64,000 nt of DNA from Crotophaga sulcirostris (lineage: Eukaryota > Chordata > Aves > Cuculiformes > Crotophagidae). The stretch is taken from assembly GCA_013397455.1 (NCBI GenBank), contig VYZB01000239.1, forward strand, positions 992,283-1,056,282, read 5' to 3'. Under the pieces are notes generated by a model that saw only the letters and a program-made list of their open reading frames with translations, did no database searches and had not been told where the DNA came from. Positions 39,229-50,576 of the stretch are shown here, in pieces; position 1 is the stretch's first letter, and each line of letters starts with the position of its first letter. A program made the translations under genes and the position numbers.

Positions 39229-41390
39229 GTTCAAGTTAGCCATTAGTTTTCTCCCTCCTGCTACAGACAGACATCACGAGCCTGCCCATGGCCACAGAAG
39301 AACTCACAGCTCTTCACCCAAGCCGCAGTAGGATTTCAGACATGAAACAAACCTGACAGCAGTAGGGTTAAAAAGAAACACACAGGCATCCACCAGCACT
39401 GCTATCCTTGCTAACATTCCATTCTTTCCCCGAAACTGCTGCTAGAGGACCTGCTCAAGTCTTCTACGACACAACTCCTCTCCCTATCCAGACAGACACT
39501 TCTCCTTAAACAGTGGGTTTCTCCCCAGTTGCTCCTTCATTCCTCTCTTCTTGTACTGTTTTTGTCAACACAGATTCAACATCACCATCGCTGGAGCACA
39601 AACATTTGGGGGCATCGGGAGGGAATATTTTGAATAACCTCCTGTATCTCCAGCCAGCTGGTTTGCCTGGCCTTCCTGTAACATCTTTATTGATATTCCA
39701 CACTCATGCTTACCCAGCTGAGGAAAGGAGGAACATATGGCCTATCACTTAATATTAGAAATTACTCCATCACTTTCAATAAGAGGCAGGATTTTTCCTT
39801 CTTTCCAATCTATTAATTATTCTTGCTTTATCGTCTTCTACTCCATATATGAGTTACTAAAGATAAAATTAGATGGGATTTTTAGATGCACAATCTGGCT
39901 TCATCTGTCTGTTCTAACAGCCTGGTGATGATTTCAGGCACCTTTCTGGTGTGCTAGAATTTGCTCTAGCTAGCAGCAAAATTGTTTCTTCTGCCTGTAA
40001 ATAAGATCTCAGTATTACTCAATGGAACATAGCCTGCAGGGCAGGAAATGTGGAGATCAGGGGACTGTTAAGATCCCAATACTGTAAATCTCTCTAGATG
40101 GCAACATAGGTCTCTCTAGATTTCTAAAGAGGTTGAATAGGGTTTTTATTGAATGTTATTAAAGCAATTGCAGTTTTTCAGGGACAAACAAGTGAAGGGC
40201 CTCATTACTGTGAAATTGTTATGATTTTTTTCTAAGCAGGTACTGTGAAGCAGGTATTTTCCACCTAGGAAAATACTGTAGCCTTCCAAACCAGAATGCT
40301 ACATGCCTACATGTTTGTCTGCATAAAAGAACCACAAATGTAAGTAAGGTTTTGGTGCTGCAACTACCATGTCCCTGGTAACCATGTGTTCAGTTTCTCA
40401 CCTGGTGAAGAGCCACAGAATGAACAGAACGAACCTTGCTATGCAGGGAGTTACCCAGCCAAATACATCTTGTAAAAATTGGGTCCCTTAGGGCAATGGC
40501 CTGCCTCTGGCTTCTGGCAATGCAGATTCCCATTGCCTTCAGCAGGAACAGAACCCCACGACACAGACACTCAGTTTTGCAGAATCTGTGCTGGAGCTGT
40601 ATGTATTAGTTTAGTTGAGCTGATTATTTAAATTTGGTAGCTAACCAAATAACACTAAATCTTTTTTTTCCTAAACCAGTAGAGTGGAACCTCACAAATT
40701 TGCTTTCCATTTATTCATGTCATCTCTAATTTATGCTCCCTTCCCCCAAAATGCTTTCTTGGCAGGAAATAGCAATACACTATAATACGGTCTCCTATTA
40801 GTCTTCACTACAGTAAAAAATTGTCCAATGCAACACTTAGCTGGACACTAATGTCTGCTATCATCAATAATGGAATCACTCAAATTATCAAACATGGACC
40901 AAAGGAAAACTAAATAGAATTCTGACCATATGTCAAATCAGCTTTGGATCACATCCTTTACAAAAGAAGTACATTTAGGGATGACATCCTTGGTTTTATT
41001 TATGTGTTCATACTTTTCTGTTTTGCTTAATCCAGTCATCAGTGTATGCTATCGAGGTTCCACACATTGGTATATTATAAAGAATGCTAACTAATACTAC
41101 TTATAGTTTAAGGTTTTCATCAGTAACTAAAGTAGAGGCTATCAACAGGTAGAGTTAGTTAGTTAGGAAATTATTTAGTGCAGTAAGCAAAGTACTTTGG
41201 TAAGAATCACCCAGATCGTATTACCTGTAATCGCTATTTTTAAGCCTGTTTTATACAGCTATTTTAAGGAACACTGTATCAATTTCGACTGTATAAAGAT
41301 GTTTGCACTGGATAGTTTCTTTTTTTATTCCTGTATTTTTAATTTTTTTTACTACATAAAAGCTAATCTCAAGTTTGGGGTTTCTGTGTG
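39229..41390 (+). other. CDH5: CDH5 3' UTR (extent approximate)
   Basis: AT-rich sequence directly after the CDH5 stop with no other gene. The end is uncertain. Possible poly(A) signals are ATTAAA at 40158-40163, CATAAA at 41355-41360 followed by a GT-rich stretch near 41371-41395, and AATAAA at 41664-41669 and 41962-41967. I set the end at the CATAAA/GT-rich pair. This is an inference; a shorter or longer UTR is possible. Confidence 0.4.
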
Positions 41391-42646
41391 TTAATGGGTT
41401 TCAAACAGCAGACAGTATCAGGCTTTGTATCACAGTGAACTCAACCATGAAAACACTGGTATCTACACTCCAAGCAAATTCAGATGAGACACAAATTCAC
41501 CAAAGGTTTCTCCTAAGTTTGCAGATTTAGATAGAATGGTTTCTTACCATTTCCTTTCACTACTAATATGACTACTCCAATATATTCCCAAGATTATTCT
41601 CGTGCTTTAAAAAAATTACACCAATTTTCCCCAAATATGGCACTTAGAATTTACAAAGCCTGGAATAAAGCAAAAAAAGTTCAATCCCTTCACTGCTAAT
41701 TGCCATGAACAAACTCCAGATCAAACACACTTTTGCACAAGTTGTATTAAAAACACAACAGATGTACTAATTATGTTATAATGAAATCCATTTTTTTATA
41801 GAATGAATTTGATTAAACAGTTACTTGCAACTTGTAGCAGAGATTATCTCATAAAGGTTTTCATTGTTCATTTAATTAATATGCATTTTCATCTCCTATC
41901 TCTAAAAATATATCATAAAATATTATTTTATTAGATTCAGACAGGGAAGTTCATGCCATTTAATAAAGGTTTTTCACTCCCATCCCATTAGAAATTTTAT
42001 AAATAAGGACTTGGGATTAGGATCCTTGATACCTATCAAAGCCCAGGGAAAAGCTGTTCCAATATTAAGAGCAGACACACTGCCACACTTCCCAGATGGG
42101 TCAGGTGAGGGAGGGTCCTGTTCTCAAAACGGATTTCCACTGCTCAGAGAAAGAATAAACAATTGTATCAAGTATTATCCAATTACAATACTGCTGACAC
42201 ATTGTCAGGAAAAACATAACAGCAAATCCAGTGAAAACAGAAGGATTAGTTATAAAAGGGAAAAAATATAATGCTTTCTGAAGTCTTGTTCTTCAGTAAG
42301 CAGGTTCTTCCCTTTTCTCCTTTCAGCAACAAGGGCTTAGAATGGCACAGTAAGGGACCAACCAGCCTGGCAATCAGCCCTGCACAAACACAGGCACTGC
42401 CAGCCAGGACTAACGGCAGTGAGCAAACCACCTACAGCCACGCTGGGCTTGTGGAGCTTGCAGTTCGGAGCACTGATCCACCTGTACGCATTTATCTTAC
42501 ATGTTTTCACTCCCGTGCATATGTCATATGTGGGGGAAATGCTCATGGTGACAGCAAACACACAGACACACATTCCTATTTGGCAAGAAATAAGTTATTC
42601 TTATTTCCATTCTATTAGGGTGGGGTTAGGGCAGAAAAGAAATACA
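41391..42646. other. AT-rich DNA downstream of CDH5
   Basis: No coding segment or repeat recognised. AATAAA occurs at 41664 and 41962 and could serve a longer CDH5 transcript. Confidence 0.45.
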
Positions 42647-43385
42647 ATCATAGAATCATAGAATGGTCTGGGTGGGAAGGGACCTTAAAAACCACTCAGT
42701 TCCAATCCCCTGCCATGGGCAGGGACACCTCCCACTGGATCAGGGGGCTCAAAGCCCCATCCAGCCTGGCCCTGAACACTTCAAGGGAGGGGGCAGTCAC
42801 CATTTCTCTGGGCAACCTGTGCCAGGGCCTCCCCACTCTCATCCTGAAGAATTTCTTCCCAATGTTTAATCTAAATCTTCCCCCTTCCAATTTAAAGCCA
42901 TTCCCCCTCATCCCATCACTACCTGCCCTTGTAAAAAGTTCCCTCCCCAGCTTTCCTGGAGCCCTTTTCAGTACTGGGAGGCTGCTCTAAGGTCTCCCCA
43001 GAGCCTTCTCTTCTCCAGGTTAAACAACCCCAACTCTCTCAGTGTGTCCTCATAGTAGAGGTGCTCCAGCCCTCAGATCATCTCCATGGTCTCCTCTGGA
43101 CCCATTCCAGCATTTCAATACCCTTCTTATGTTGGGCATTCCAGAACTGGACACAGGACTCTAGGTGGGGTTACACAAGAGCAGAGCAGAGGGGCAGAAT
43201 CCCCACCCCCACACCCTGCTGGCCACGCTGCTTTGGATGCAGCCCAGGACACAGTTGGCCTTCTGGCTCTAAGCGCACATTGCCTGCTTGTGTCGAGCTT
43301 CTCATCAACCAGCACCCCAAGTCCTCTGTAGGGCTGCTGCCCAACCGCATCATCTCCCATCCTGTACTGAAACCACAGATTGCAT
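42647..43385 (-). mobile_element. CR1 LINE with the C-terminal end of ORF2
   Basis: The longest CR1 copy here, about 740 bp on the - strand. The + strand begins ATCATAGAATCATAGAATGG, passes through the standard 3' region, and reaches reverse-complement ORF2. On the - strand, 43360-43127 reads LGVLVDEKLDTSRQCAL, typical of the CR1 ORF2 protein after the reverse transcriptase domain. It is 5'-truncated and decayed, so it encodes no working enzyme. Confidence 0.95.
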
Positions 43386-44250
43386 TTTTTTAGTCACTGG
43401 TCATCTTTCCTCAACAAATCCCCCTTCCTACTTTTTTTTAATAAATGTTTAAGTTTGAGGGAGTAAGAAATAAAACTCTTGTGCTTTTACCTTCACATCC
43501 TTCCTGGAATGAAAGAAACAACCAAGGTGACATCTTTCTTATTTAAGAAACTACCATAATTTTACTGTAGCACAAGTCATCAAGTCTTACCAGGAACTAA
43601 GAGTCTGATCAGATCAAAGTGGACGATTTAGCCTAAATCCAGCCCATAGAAAAAGCATGACAGAAAACAAAATAGCAAAAGGAAAAGAAAAGAAAATAAA
43701 ACAAGCAAAACTCTTTAATAAGCAATAAAAACCCATGGGTCATTGCTGGCCTCTCTCAGCTTCCTGACTTTGTTCCTGCCTGAATCTGAAAGAAAAGGGG
43801 AAAATGGCATTTCCTTCCACCTGTGCCAGCAAACCACTGTCCCCACCTGCTTTCCCACAAGACTTTCTTAATTCATTCTAGTTAACCCCTTCATCAATGC
43901 CAAAATCAATCATAAACCTCTGCAATTCATCCATTCATCATTAAAAAGGAACATCTACCTGAAAGGCAGTGCTCTGAACGCAGCTACCAAAACAAGCAGG
44001 ACAAAGCAAGGCAGAGTTCAACAGGGAAACACATCTGATAAACAAGCCAGATCATTTTTTTTTTTTGCAAAATCAGGAACAGTTGGACTGTGAACGGTTC
44101 AAGGAGCTCTTCCGGTAGCTTTGCCAAGCTCCTGGTCTGACCTGCAATGCCCTCTGCAAACCAGTACATTCTCAAATTAAAAGGTTCTAAAGGAGGCATT
44201 ACTTAGTATATGCTGCTCCGATGCACAGAAAATCTCCTGCACTGCAGATA
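43386..44250. other. Non-coding spacer between two CR1 copies
   Basis: AT-rich, with an AAGAAAA-type purine-rich stretch at about 43675-43710 and no recognised gene. Confidence 0.5.
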
Positions 44251-44582
44251 TTCCAGTACTGAAAGAGGCTCCAGGAAAGTTGGGGAGGGACTCTTGAACA
44301 GGGAGTGCAGGGACAGGACAAGGGGGAATGGTTCTAAACTGAAAGAGGGGAGATTGAGATGAGATTTTAGAAAGAAATGTTTTCCTGTGAGGGTGGGGAG
44401 GCCCTGGCACAGGTTGCCCAGAGAAGTGGTGGCTGCCCCATCCCTGGAGGTGTTCAAGGCCAGGCTGGATGGGGCTTTGAGCCCCCTGATCCAGTGGGAG
44501 GTGTCCCTGCCCATGGCAGTGAGTTGGAACTGGGTGGTTTTTAAGGTACCTTCCCACACAGACCATTCCATGACTCTATGGA
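44251..44582 (+). mobile_element. CR1 LINE, 5'-truncated copy
   Basis: Sense orientation: TTCCAGTACTGAAAGAGGCT, then TTGCCCAGAGAAGTGGTGGC, GGAGGTGTCCCTGCCCATGG and the 3' terminus GACCATTCCATGACTCTATG. It lies opposite to the copy at 42647. Open frames crossing it on either strand are repeat-derived. Confidence 0.93.
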
Positions 44583-45039
44583 TGTCCAGCTACTACAAAC
44601 CACTTTGATGTAACCAGGACGGTACAGAGAAAACAGACTGAAATGTGAGTCCAAATTCCAAAATGTAAAAATGTCTTTTCTGTACAGCTGTCCATGCTTT
44701 CCTCTCCCTGTTTAAAGAGCAAACCTGAAGAACCCACAAAAAAAAGTGAAATCAAACTGCAGCGCCAGGTTTTACTGCAGACAACGTGTCCCACGGCACA
44801 GACGTACGAAATGCACGCTGGGGCAACATCAGAAAATGAAATTTAGGATGAGTTCCCGGTGCCAGCCTTGTGCCAGCCGAGGTGAGGAATCCCCACCCTG
44901 GGTGCCGTGGCCACCGGTCACCGCCGGGTGGCGGCCGATCCCAGCGATCCCACTCTGCACCCACAGCTCATCCTGTTCCATAACATCACTAATTTCACAA
45001 CGTTAAGTCAACCACTTTCATGCTTTAACGCTGACCTCA
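44583..45039. other. Non-coding DNA with a short CpG-rich core
   Basis: 44860-44955 is CpG-rich (GTGCCGTGGCCACCGG, CGCCGGGTGGCGGCCG) with a donor-like GAG|GTGAGG at about 44881 on the + strand. No protein similarity was recognised. Confidence 0.4.
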
Positions 45040-45040
45040 C

Positions 45041-45072
45041 AAAAAAAAAAAAAAAAAAAAAAAAGAAAAAAA
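45041..45072. repeat. Poly(A) tract
   Basis: Twenty-four consecutive A followed by G and seven more A. CR1 elements do not end in poly(A), so this is either a simple repeat or the tail of a retrocopy. No parent gene could be recognised upstream. Confidence 0.9.
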
Positions 45073-45970
45073 TCCAGTCCTTTCCAGAAATCGGAACAGC
45101 TGCAGCCTGGATTTATCAGGAAAAACTGGCAATCCTGTTCCAGATTCTGAAGGGCATAAAGAGCAGGCAAACAGCTCTGGGGATAGGATGTAAGCTCCAG
45201 ATGTCTCCTTCAGATCACTCCAGATCACCCTGCTGGGGGCACGTTTGCCTGTTTGTCAGGAGGAGTCAGATACAAAGTCATCCTAGCATGTCACAGAACA
45301 CTAAAATCTGGTTTTGATGATAAAGATGTTGTCCAACCCTACTCTTTAGAACATTTTTCCTTCCAAACCAAACTGCAACTACTGATCAGGATTTTCTCCA
45401 CCAATACCAGATCATTTCTATTTTCAGTGATTCTTGGAAGACAGCTGGGTTTTGCCATCAGTGAATGTGTTTGTGTGTGACCACACATGTTGTCCACTAG
45501 CCATGGTTTGTTCACTATTGTTATATTATAATCACATGGCAAACCCTTCCCATGTAGCCATACAAACAAGCCAGCAAAAAAAAAGTACCAGGAACCTTTC
45601 AGTGACCAGTTGGAAGTTGAAAGTATTCAGGGAAATCATTCATCACACAATCACAGGTTAATGGCTCCATGAAAGTCAGAGACTCCCTTCAAGTGGATTT
45701 AATTCAGTATTTGTAATCAGTAATCTAAGCAGCCTTCGTCCTCTCCCTTCTTCCTCCAGACAGATTTACTGTAACTGATGATCCACCAGCCTGGCAAAGC
45801 TCAGTGTGCAGGATGGCAGGAGGGGCAGGCTCTGCCTTTGCGACCCACAGCAATGCTGTCTGCAGATCTTCAGGATGAAGTCAGGCTGGTCAGCCACGAA
45901 GAACAGGAGCAAATGCCTATGACAGTTTAAAATCTGTTCATAATATTTCCCAGGGCTAAGGTTACAATAC
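45073..45970. other. Non-coding DNA, nothing recognised
   Basis: Mixed composition. A weak CR1-like phrase (about 45290-45340) is too diverged to call. Confidence 0.5.
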
Positions 45971-47560
45971 AGGTTTACAGTAGAGCAAGTGGTTGTGCAC
46001 AATGGCAATCTGCTGCACATGCCCCAGCCATCCTCCACAGCTGCTTCTCAGTCCTCCACCTCTCCTGTCCCTCCTGTCTCACTCTCCCAGCCAGCTCCAG
46101 ACTCGCTCTCGGTCTCTCCCTACAGTGGCACCTGTGATGTCCCCTCTGTTCTGCAAAAAGCCTGGTGCTCCTTCCTGCCACCACCACCACCACACAACCC
46201 CATGCAAGCTGCAGGAAGTCACGCTTACACCACAGTGACTGCAAGCCTTGGCAGAGCCGAACTCCCTTAGGAACAGGCAGAATGACCCAGCTGGAATGCA
46301 CAGATTTCTTTGAGTGCTTATGCAACTGATACTGGCAGCTCAACAACAAAGGACTTGGCAGCAGCCACCACCTCTCCTGTCCCACCTCAATCGCTCCTTA
46401 GTTCCTATATTCCCATGCTACAGACTGAGCTCTCCCATCCATGTCAGACCTGAGTCCCCAAACACAACCTTCTCCTGGAGCTGCTGTCATTGGCAGGAAC
46501 AGCTGGCAATGTGCTCACAGCAGGAAGGTTGGCAGTCCCAGAGCGCCCACTGCATTCCTAACCCACTGCCAACCCTCCCCATGAATACCTGGTGCCTTTG
46601 CAGAATATGAGAATACACCCCAAAACAGCTCTTGGACAGCAAGGAAATCTTGCTAGGATGGGGAGAGAGGAGGACAGAACAACACAGCAGCACGTGAATT
46701 TGTACGTCAAAACAGGAAAGAAAAAAAAAAAGTTATTTCTTCCCCTGATCAAAAAAGTTATGTTATACCAAAGCAGCAAATTCTGTGTAAGCACAGGCTG
46801 GCCTGAGGGAGAGGGCTTCCTCACTCCTCAGGAGCAGCTGAGTCCACACATCTGCTCCCCTGGCGCATGTGGGTCCTTGTCCTGCCACCATCTGCTCCTC
46901 CTGCCCCCTGCAGATGCCCTTCCAGGCCTCTTCCTCCTTGAGAGGACCAGACCACACTGCACCAGTATGTGCAGCTGAGGATTTCTTCTTGAAACCACAG
47001 CAGACTGCCAGGCAGAAGGGACAGCCTGAAGCCTCCACCGCAGACAGCAGGTCCAGCACCACTTGCCAGTAGCCCTGCCCGGGTCTGCTCCAAGGGCAGC
47101 GAGGGGAAGGTCTGCACAGCTTCCCAGATGGGTCGGCATGAGTGTCCGTGAGGGTGCTGCTGTGATTTACCATGCCTTGGAGTAGAGCAGAGCAGGTGGC
47201 TTCCCAGTTGAGGAATAACTGTTTGAACAGGAGGGAGGATGGATAGGGATTATCCAAGAACGTAACACAGCTGCAGTGACTACAAAGTTCTCCTCTGCAC
47301 CACTCAGTAGGGTGAGAGCCATCCACATGGATACAGAAACTTCCCAGATGTCATTTCTCCAGCTCTGGGTGTGTTCTGACTTCCCAAATCTGGAGTATTT
47401 TGCCATTGCAAAGATGGAGGGTAAGCAGACACAAGCAGTGCCCTGCCCTCCTAACAGCACCATGCTTGGGAATGACCTGAGCTCTGCAACCACAGCCAGG
47501 TAAGGATCCAGAGCAGCAGACACCACAATGTGCAGCCCGGAGAGGGGTCAGGACCATGCC
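45971..47560. other. GC-richer block with overlapping open frames
   Basis: Distinctly GC-richer than its surroundings, with a CCA microsatellite at about 46177-46194. Open frames run on both strands; the longest, 187 codons, is on the - strand at 46763-47326. Translations lack recognisable domains and several frames overlap, as expected from composition. It might be an old repeat or a non-coding RNA locus. Confidence 0.35.
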
Positions 47561-49805
47561 CAGTTGTGCTGCCTTCTAGTGCTCAACAGCAACTGACAGC
47601 AAAAGCAGAAGGCAAGGCTAGCAGGGACGCACTGAGAAAGTCAACCGTGCAAAGGAGCTGGCATCAAGGAATACACCTGGAAAGCTAGCAGAGGGCTAGA
47701 CACGGGGCACTCAGAACTACCAGGCAGCAGAGCTATGCCTCATGCTGACACAAATCCATTTTCTCATTCTGTTGATTTGGCAGTGACCACTTCTCACCTC
47801 ACTGAGCAATCGCATCCTGAACAGACTCAGATCTGTCCCTCAGTAACTGCATGGATCTGGGAAAGCTGCTCAAGCCAGGCAGAGTGATTGCTTTGAGTAA
47901 GCAAAAAGCGTTATACCCGTATTGAAGAGCCATAAAAGAGTGTCAGAACACAGTCATCCTCCTATTCTTCCTTTACTGAAAGAGCTTTGAGTTAGCTGGA
48001 AAAAATAAGTAATTCTCTTCAAACCTAGTAAAAAAAAATCTCCACAGTTAATTCCTTCCTATCGATAGATGATTAAGTATCTACCCTAATCAGAACTGGG
48101 TTTCTTGGATTTGGTCACAACATCTGGATTTTTCTGGATTTCAATGCAAGTGCCTGGCAAGCAGACAAGGCATTCTGTGGGCATGGCTGTGTATGATTCA
48201 CCTGCTGTCACAAACATCACTGCTGAGTGAACTGGCAGCACAACACGGCCTCCAAGAGAAGAAAAGAACATTCCATGGTCACCAAACAGACCTGTGCAAA
48301 GCTGACTGCACTTGATGTGGTCGTATTTCAGAAGGAAGTTTGTGACTTATAAGTAATATGCACTGATGAGGCCCATTTGCAAGAGCAGAACTCTGGGCTC
48401 TTATCCGAGCTGTGACACAGACGTCCCTTTTCATCTCAGGTACATCACATAGACTGACATTTTTGCTCTTGCACATCACATTCAAACTGGGTTATCTGGC
48501 CATTGTCTTCCCCCTCATGTGCCATAGCCACCAAACACATATATGCACAGAGCGTGATTCCCCTTGCGGTTAACAGAGAACCTGTAGCATAAGGCCTGAG
48601 CAGAACCTGCACTTCACAGGTTACTGTGAGCAAGAATAATGGGTAACACGTTGATACGAGGGACAGTTAGAGCAAGGTAGTCTAATAATGAACACATTTT
48701 AGTCCAGAATTCCTATAGTACTTTAATTTTAGTCTCTGGACTTGCAGCTAGCAAAACCCCTGAATGAACATTCTACCTTATTTATTTATGTTAGGACTCT
48801 GAAATATCTCTATTAATCACCAAGGAGATGGGAAAGACTGAACTCCAGGGTAGTTAATATGATAGCATCAAGTTCCTGAAGGAAAACTGAGTTGTACTTC
48901 CATCAGTTCTCAGAAACAGCACAAAATGCTAAGCACCTTCAATGGCTCAGAAAATCATCATTGCATTCACACGCTGGGTACAAGAGTATTGTTAATGTTC
49001 TGTCTTTAGAAGCTGAAGTTTTCCTGAGGCTTCCTTGCTTTCTGAAAAGCCAGGGCATTCATAAAGAGGATGCATGCCTGAATCACTGTTAAACACCCAG
49101 AGTGTGCAGAAATTGAAGTTTACTGAGTTTTTCTCTTCTCCCCACTGCAATGAACTAGCAATCTCCTCTAGGTCTCTTATCAAATGAAGTGCCTTCAGTG
49201 CAGATGCAAGCTTCTGCCCACCCACACGTGCTAATGCACATTCAGTGGCTGTTGGATTCTCTTCACCCTGAGAGACTTTAAAATGCTGCATATGGAGAGA
49301 AAGGTACTAGCGCTGATTACATTCCTCCTCGAACAGAGGAGAAGAATATGAATCAGACTGTGACTGTCAGTCCACTGTGATTTTCCTGCCCTCCTCCGAG
49401 CACTGCACACCTCCTTTAATCATGCAAGGATAAGGCTCTTACTGCTCACAAACTCTGCAATTTCACTGTACCCACGTATGCAGTCAACCATTTCCCCACA
49501 GGCAGGACAGTCTGCGAAGAGCCAACATTGTCCATAGGACTATGGAACATATAGATTGTTCCAAGCACCTCCGATCTGAACCTCCATCACTATGAGAGCA
49601 CAGTCTCACATTATAATCTTTGAACAAATGTTAAATCACAGCCTAGTATACTGCAAGCACCAAGTAAAGACTGCAAAGCTAGGTTATAGGACCCTGAAGA
49701 TATGTTTATCACAGAAATGCTGGTGGAAGCTTAATTACAGTGATACTACTATATGCTGCTCTACTAGGCAAGCTATTTAAACCCTTTCAATAATGGTTTG
49801 CTGTA
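47561..49805. other. Non-coding DNA, nothing recognised
   Basis: Ordinary intergenic sequence with short chance open frames only. Confidence 0.5.
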
Positions 49806-50576
49806 ATGGGAACAGTTCCAGCTGCAATAGCAGGTTTGCAATGTAGAAAACATTATAGCAGTCGATCTTATTCCTTCCCATGCACTCATTTTAATAGTTT
49901 TTTTCTGCTGTTCCACCTATCAGTTGCCCTTATCTCCAGAGAGCACAATTGCCTTTTCTGTCATTTCCAGTTTGTTATGATTTTCAGATTCAGCTTAGAG
50001 GGAGATTCACTCAATCTAAACTCAGCATATCTTTTCCATGTATCTCATTTATCTGAGGAAACTGAAGAGTTCTTCCTGAGTGCTGAGTACGTGACTGCGC
50101 TGCACACAAGTAACTCTTCTCTGCCAGGTAATGAAGAGCTGCAACACTTTCCCAACCAAGAAGCCCAAACAATGAAATACCCACTAGATATCTCTACAGT
50201 AATAGCCAAAGGAAGGACTAAGCGTGAGTGGGGTCACCTAGAGAAAACGTTTTTGCCAACCCTGACATCAGATAGTAGGAGGGAAACAGAGGATGCAAGG
50301 CATCTCCTCTTCAAACACAGTTTGGACTCGCTTAGCTTCAAGTTTGTTTTCCCTTCATCCTGCTTTCCCAGCGACTGTCCCCTCCACCTGCCCCCCCCCA
50401 TTTCTCCTCCCTTACACCCCCACACCCAAACAAGACCCCAGTTCCCTCTTGTTGTTACACGTTTATCCACCCGAAAAATTCTCTCAGCCACGCTTCCCCA
50501 TGCCTTTACAAATAACACCATGAGGTTCCCATCTAAATTCATAAGCCCCTACCTGCCTTGGTTTTCTACAACTTAG
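49806..50576 (+). other. 256-codon open frame of unknown status
   Basis: The longest uninterrupted open frame in the window. The start has G at -3 and G at +4, and an in-frame stop lies five codons upstream. The N-terminal part is hydrophobic and Phe-rich (about residues 27-63). A Pro/His-rich stretch lies around residues 193-213, where the DNA holds a nine-C run. No domain, signal peptide or family was recognised, and codon use looks non-specific. A donor-like CAG|GTAATG sits inside at about 50127. More likely a chance frame than a gene, but unusually long for DNA of this composition. Confidence 0.2.

Noticed and set aside
43127..43393. Overlapping open frames on both strands
   Set aside because: They lie in CR1; the - strand frame is a decayed ORF2 C-terminus.
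44177..44571. 129- and 122-codon - strand frames
   Set aside because: Antisense to the CR1 copy at 44251-44582; the same phrases recur at the other CR1 copies.
45285..45340. Possible very old CR1 3' end
   Set aside because: Only TTGTCCAACCCT and a few other bases agree; too weak to call.
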